Assembly: GCA_949130485.1 (NCBI GenBank)
Contig: OX422192.1
Coordinates: 1 to 64,000 of the forward strand
From: Agelas oroides
Taxonomy: Eukaryota; Porifera; Demospongiae; Agelasida; Agelasidae
Length of the DNA: 64,000 bases
Direction: 5' to 3'
This document shows positions 60,150 to 64,000 of this stretch, piece after piece; position 1 is the first letter of the stretch; each line of letters begins with the position of its first letter. A program made the position numbers and the translations under genes. Under the pieces are notes generated by a model. The model was not told the DNA's origin. It saw only the letters and a program-made list of their open reading frames with translations, and made no database searches.

Positions 60150-60405
60150 CCCTGGTGACATCACCGTCAACCACCTATAAGACCCTGATTGACATCACCG
60201 TCAACCACCTAAGACCCCAGTTGACATCACCGTCAACCACCTAAGACCCCTAAGACCCCAGTTGACATCACCGTCAACCACCTAAGGCCCTGGTTGACAT
60301 CACCGTCAACCACCTGTGGTTGACATCACCGTCAACCAACCTGGTTGACATCACCGTCAACCAGGTGCCCAGAGCAATCGACATCACCGTCAATCACCCT
60401 GGGCC
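60150..60405. repeat. About 30-bp minisatellite (GACATCACCGTCAACCACC)
   Basis: Eight or nine units share TTGACATCACCGTCAACCA and vary in the following link (for example CCTAAGACCCCAG). The word is itself nearly palindromic (TTGAC...GTCAA). Confidence 0.92.
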
Positions 60406-60412
60406 AGGAAGG

Positions 60413-60696
60413 ACATGGCAGCTTCAAGTGCTCGCTTACAATCCCCTCCCCTTCAATGGACCCACCCACCAGGTAACTCACCAGAGACCAAAGCCCCCAC
60501 CTCCCAGGAGGTCACCTACGGTTGTTACTGTGGCTCTCCAGCTTGGCTCGGACAACATGACAGCTTCAAGTGTTCGCTCACAGAGTCCTTCCCCTTCGAT
60601 GATTCCACCCCCAGGCAGCTCACTGGAGACCAAAGCTACCACCTCCCAGAAGATCACCTACTGTTGTAACTGTGGCCCTGCAGTGTGGGTTGGACG
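60413..60696. repeat. 142-bp tandem duplication
   Basis: Copies begin at 60413 and 60555 (ACATGGCAGCTTCAAGTG and ACATGACAGCTTCAAGTG) and end near GTAACTGTGGC. They are diverged by about 20%. An open + frame crosses both but has no recognisable domain. Confidence 0.8.
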
Positions 60697-60926
60697 AGTT
60701 AAGGCAGCCCTGCTATCCCCCCTAGCCTGGCCCGGCCTGCACCTGGAATAAAAAGAAGAGTGATGCTTTGTAAATGATGCAGATGGAAACACATCTGGAC
60801 TGTGGTTACATCACAAATCATATCCAGGCTGAGCATTCACTTTGTACCATCCTCTCCAGCTATGTACACATGTACTCTACACTAGGTGCACACCAAGCTA
60901 ACACAAAGTAGAGAGTCAGCCTTACC

Positions 60927-61098
60927 TTACTGCCAGTGCAGGTCCACGGAGTGATCCTCTGAATCACACCAAAAGCAATAGTGCCTAGGTGCCCATCTAG
61001 GGAACTTTTTAGGAGGAGGGCGGGGGGGAGCTGGTGTCCACAGACGTGATCTTGGGGACATGGGCGGTGATTTGGCCATCCGCTAATATGTGTGAATG

Positions 61099-61185
<87 letters not shown>

Positions 61186-63725
61186 AGATGGGGAAGAGGG
61201 CAAGTAACAGTGTTCATATGTGCAAAGAGCTGAGGTATAGTCAAGTGATAGCAAAATATCATGTATAGATCTAGATTTAGACCAGGCTAGGAAATTAAGG
61301 CTGGAATCCTTAAGATGGTTACAATACCATGGTAACTTAGCTGAAGCTTGGCATGTGACTACACTAGTTATGGCCAGCTAGATGTAATGTAGAGCTACAG
61401 GTACATGGCTTGTGAACTTACCAATTGCAAGTTCTCCTCCTCGTCATCACTTGACAGGAGGACTGAGATGTTGTCCTCTGGAGTCACCTTTGGCCTCTTC
61501 CTCAGTGGTGGGCTCCCTTCATCCCTGGGGTTCTGGAGGAGAAAAAAAATTTTTTTTGAAAAGCTGTAATACCTAACATATTTCTTGTTGGTACGGTCAA
61601 CCCCCCCCCAACACACACACACACAAACACACACTCTCTCTATGAAGGCTTCTTTCGTGTTGTAATGTACACTACCAACATATCTGGTACAGTGTAGCTA
61701 CTTACATTGGGGGTGCTTGTAATAACGGGATCGAACTCCAGCTCCTCCTCCTCCTCTGTCTCCATTGCCCTTTTCCTCACACTGATGGTTGTGTGGAGAG
61801 GTGGTGTAAGTTGCATTGACTTCAAACTATAGCTGGTGACCTCTGATGGGGATGGTGACAGTGGAGCTGGGGATGGGGGGAGAGGAGAGAGTATCAGCTG
61901 TGGAGGTTGGTGTACCAGCGTGAGCTCCATGGACTTCAAACTATAGGTGGTGATTTCTGATGGGGATGGGGACTGTGGAGCTGGGGATGGGGACAGTGGA
62001 GCTGGGGATGGTGACAGTGGAGCTGGCGATGGTAACAGTGGAGCTGGGGATGGGGGGAGAGGCTGGAGAGGAGGCAAAGTGGAAATAAAGTTATTTTCTG
62101 AACTCAAGTTGGTAACAGTCTAACTTTCTATGCTAGCTAGTTCCTCTGTACACTTTCACCTTTGTCTAACTTTCTAGCTCAGAATGTATACATGCAATGA
62201 ATTAATAAAGCTGACTTACTTCTTCCTCCTCTTCCCCCTCTTCATCATCACCATCTGACCACTCTGGTGGCTCTTCTCCCTCCGCGACTGCCCAGACCCT
62301 GTCTTCCCGCTTCTTGAGCATCCGCCTGATATCAGTGATGGCAAGCTGTGTGTGCAGGTGTGTACAAGAAAGTAAATCATACATGTATATATGTTACAAT
62401 TCAACCTCCCCCTCCTCCACACCAACAATACTCATCTTCTTGTCAACTAGTATACTGCTATACGTACAAGTACACAACAACATACAACAAAGATACTCAC
62501 AAACTCATCCTCATCGTGAGAGGGATGGAAGGGCCTGTTATGCCGGGCATCATAATAGATCTTGTACATCTGGGTGGCACTCCTTTCCTCCCGGTCAGCA
62601 AGGTTTTTGATGATAGCTTCCAGGCCCTCCACATCCCTCTCAAGGTAGGCCACCCTCTCCCGCAGGTTGGCCACCTCCACTTTGAGGGCAGCCTCACCCC
62701 CCGTCAAGCTTCCCAGCTCTAGCAATTCTGCATGGAAGGAAGAAGACAAGAGTTGATGTCAGTGAACAATCTATATACAGGCTAAGGCGGGTGCATGGAC
62801 AGATTGTCTATCACTACTTGCTTTGACCTCACTTCCCCACATAACAAACTGGTACATGAGTCAAAGATGGTCCCATGTGGATCTGTTCAAGGAGCACACT
62901 AATCTAGTCTTTGGCTTTTCGTATATTAGGTTATGTTAGGAGTTAGGGAAATCAAATGTAAGTTTTTCCTACCTGGGAAAGGTGGGGTGCCCCAGGGAAG
63001 AACATCCTCCACCACCTCGTCCTTGGGGATGTTGTGCACCTTTTGCAGGTGGCGGAGGATGTTTGCGACCTGCTGCTTGGCCATCAGCCGACCCTCATCC
63101 CTGTTCTCTGCCGTCTTTCTCAGTCCCCAGATATTCACACGATAGGGGGTGTGAGTGCCAGTACAGCCTTCTAGCTGGCACCAAAGATCACCTGCCTCAT
63201 TAGCATATTCGAGCAGGTGGTTCTCCATCTCTTTGACTGTCATCTGCACAAATGAAGCAATGGTACAAGACAGTGACAAGACTGTACAGATTGTGGTTAT
63301 TACAGGAGTGTGTCCCCTCTCTCTTTCTCCGTGCACCACCGACCTATACCCCCCAGGCTCTTCCCTCCCCAGCTTGCCTCTCAGCCTGCCCTCCCCACAC
63401 ATGCATATATGTACACACAACCCTTGTAGCAAAACCGTGGGAAATTTAAGCACACAATTTTGATGCAAAAAGACTACATAATTATATTTTTGTACAGATT
63501 GTGAAAATAGCAAAGTATTTTTGCATCAAAATCTCTAGAAAATGTCCCCCTCTCTTCCAACAGGCAGCCCACCCCTCCCACTCTTGGCATACACACTAGC
63601 AACACCGCGGGAAATTCAAATAATTTCGGCTAGCGTAGCAAACTTACGGCGCAGGGGGGTCGCTGCGGCTGCTGCCGACGCTGCTGGCGGCACTGACGTG
63701 GGGGCTGAGTACGCCTTGATGCCAT
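60927..63725 (-). CDS. Seven-exon gene, 441-aa unrecognised nuclear-type protein
   Basis: Exons (minus): 63725-63648, 63243-62973, 62727-62501, 62345-62220, 62062-61706, 61532-61422 and 61082-60927. All borders are AG/GT and all phases agree, giving 441 codons then TAA. Residues 1-26 are Arg/Gln-rich. C48-x4-C53 and H91-x4-H96 could form an extended zinc finger. About 125-160 is coiled coil (VEVANLRERVAYLERDVEGL). About 193-240 is acidic (GDDEEGEEEEE). 235-340 is Pro/Ser-rich with a duplicated YSLKSM(E/Q)LT. 363-367 is a basic RKRPK. ISVLLSSDDEEE looks like a phospho-SUMO-interaction motif. C426-x2-C-x4-H-x4-H439 resembles a zinc knuckle ending in His. These suggest a nuclear adaptor or DNA-associated protein; function unknown. 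A second acceptor (exon start 61050) gives a shorter C-terminus. A GTAAGG donor overlapping the stop leaves the 3' end slightly uncertain. I do not recognise the family. Confidence 0.85.
61102..61183. repeat. (TG)n microsatellite
   Basis: About 41 perfect TG dinucleotides in the last intron of the seven-exon gene, close upstream of its final exon on the minus strand. Length polymorphism here could affect the use of the nearby acceptors. Confidence 0.95.
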
Positions 63726-63851
63726 CTCCACTCTGAAATGATTCACCGAAGAGAAGGGGAAAGTCGTAGAAGGTCGCAATGAGATATGACTGAACACCGG
63801 AATAAACCTGAAAAGAAAGAACAAGGAGCATGCCAAACCTTTACCCCCCCG

Positions 63852-63906
63852 TTTCCCGCCTGTTTCAAACCAACCAACCAATCAGATTAGCTTTAAATCA
63901 ACCAAT
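63852..63906 (-). promoter_or_regulatory. Promoter elements: two CCAAT boxes and an E2F-like site
   Basis: CCAAT lies at 63878-63882 and 63902-63906 within the repeated word AACCAATCAG. TTTCCCGCC (63852-63860) matches the E2F/DP consensus. They lie about 130-180 bp upstream of the start codon at 63725. No TATA box is evident. The arrangement is typical of TATA-less cell-cycle or housekeeping promoters. Assignment is by consensus only. Confidence 0.5.
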
Positions 63907-63927
63907 CAGCTTGAAGGACGTTCCGGC

Positions 63928-64000
63928 TTGTAGTCTCATTCCCAGTCCTCTTTCCACATCCTGCGCTAGTCTCGTGCCCAGACCAACTTGTATGGAGGGT
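63928..64000. mobile_element. Partial repeat at window edge (GTAGTCTC...CCCAGAC)
   Basis: GTAGTCTCATTCCCAG and TAGTCTCGTGCCCAGACC are two direct versions of a terminal word seen in other miniature palindromes of this window (38378, 42525). The element is cut by the window end. Confidence 0.4.

Noticed and set aside
59818-60244. Thr/His-rich frames
   Set aside because: CA-repeat translation within the right arm of the inverted repeat.
61860-62107. Upstream acceptor at 62097 for the proline-rich exon
   Set aside because: It would enter out of phase with the preceding exon. The acceptor giving a start at 62062 keeps phase and yields exactly 119 codons.

Overview
The window reads as a true chromosome end of an animal-like eukaryote. 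Bases 1-365 are uninterrupted CCCTAA repeats (metazoan-type TTAGGG telomere, C strand shown). The genes further in have introns with GT/AG borders, and there are many short inverted-repeat transposons plus a KDZ-type DNA transposon. I infer an early-branching metazoan, perhaps a sponge, from the style of the mobile elements. Nothing in the sequence proves the lineage. No bacterial gene organisation, rRNA, tRNA or CRISPR array was seen.

Layout from the telomere inward. (1) 1-365: telomere. (2) 366-8560: 149 head-to-tail copies of a 55-bp C-rich satellite, essentially identical. (3) 8561-8900: a transition segment with three hairpins packed back to back. (4) 8904-25030: a 16-kb G-rich array built on a 10-11-bp motif. 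It contains a large diverged segmental duplication, smaller tandem duplications, and dense canonical G-quadruplex patterns on the + strand. (5) 25031-33515: an AT-rich satellite of about 21 bp (20/22-bp units), broken by two inverted-repeat transposons. Every long reading frame in parts 3-5 is a by-product of repeats that lack stop codons.

(6) 33516-43750: the first unique DNA. It holds a decayed minus-strand AGC/PKA-like kinase with a polypurine tract of about 1.1 kb in its middle, several fold-back elements and an isolated 54-bp candidate exon. (7) 43760-50143: a degenerate minus-strand coiled-coil gene, or two neighbouring relics, with a 63-bp coding repeat that carries a local inversion. 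Its introns contain a MITE and a nest of elements, including a fragment of a C48 protease/PHD-finger gene. (8) 50344-53541: a minus-strand KDZ/Zisupton-like transposase whose surviving exons splice in phase but whose middle is missing. (9) 53700-60900: a run of minisatellites, internal duplications and a large inverted repeat around 58.9-60.0 kb. (10) 60927-63725: the best gene in the window, a seven-exon minus-strand gene whose splice phases all agree. It encodes a 441-residue protein of unrecognised family with two possible zinc-binding motifs, a coiled coil, acidic and proline-rich segments and a SUMO-interaction-like motif. CCAAT boxes and an E2F-like site lie upstream.

The two intact-looking reading systems (KDZ exons and the seven-exon gene) are clean, while the kinase and coiled-coil loci carry about one reading-frame break per exon. 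This argues for real pseudogenes near the telomere and against general sequence error.
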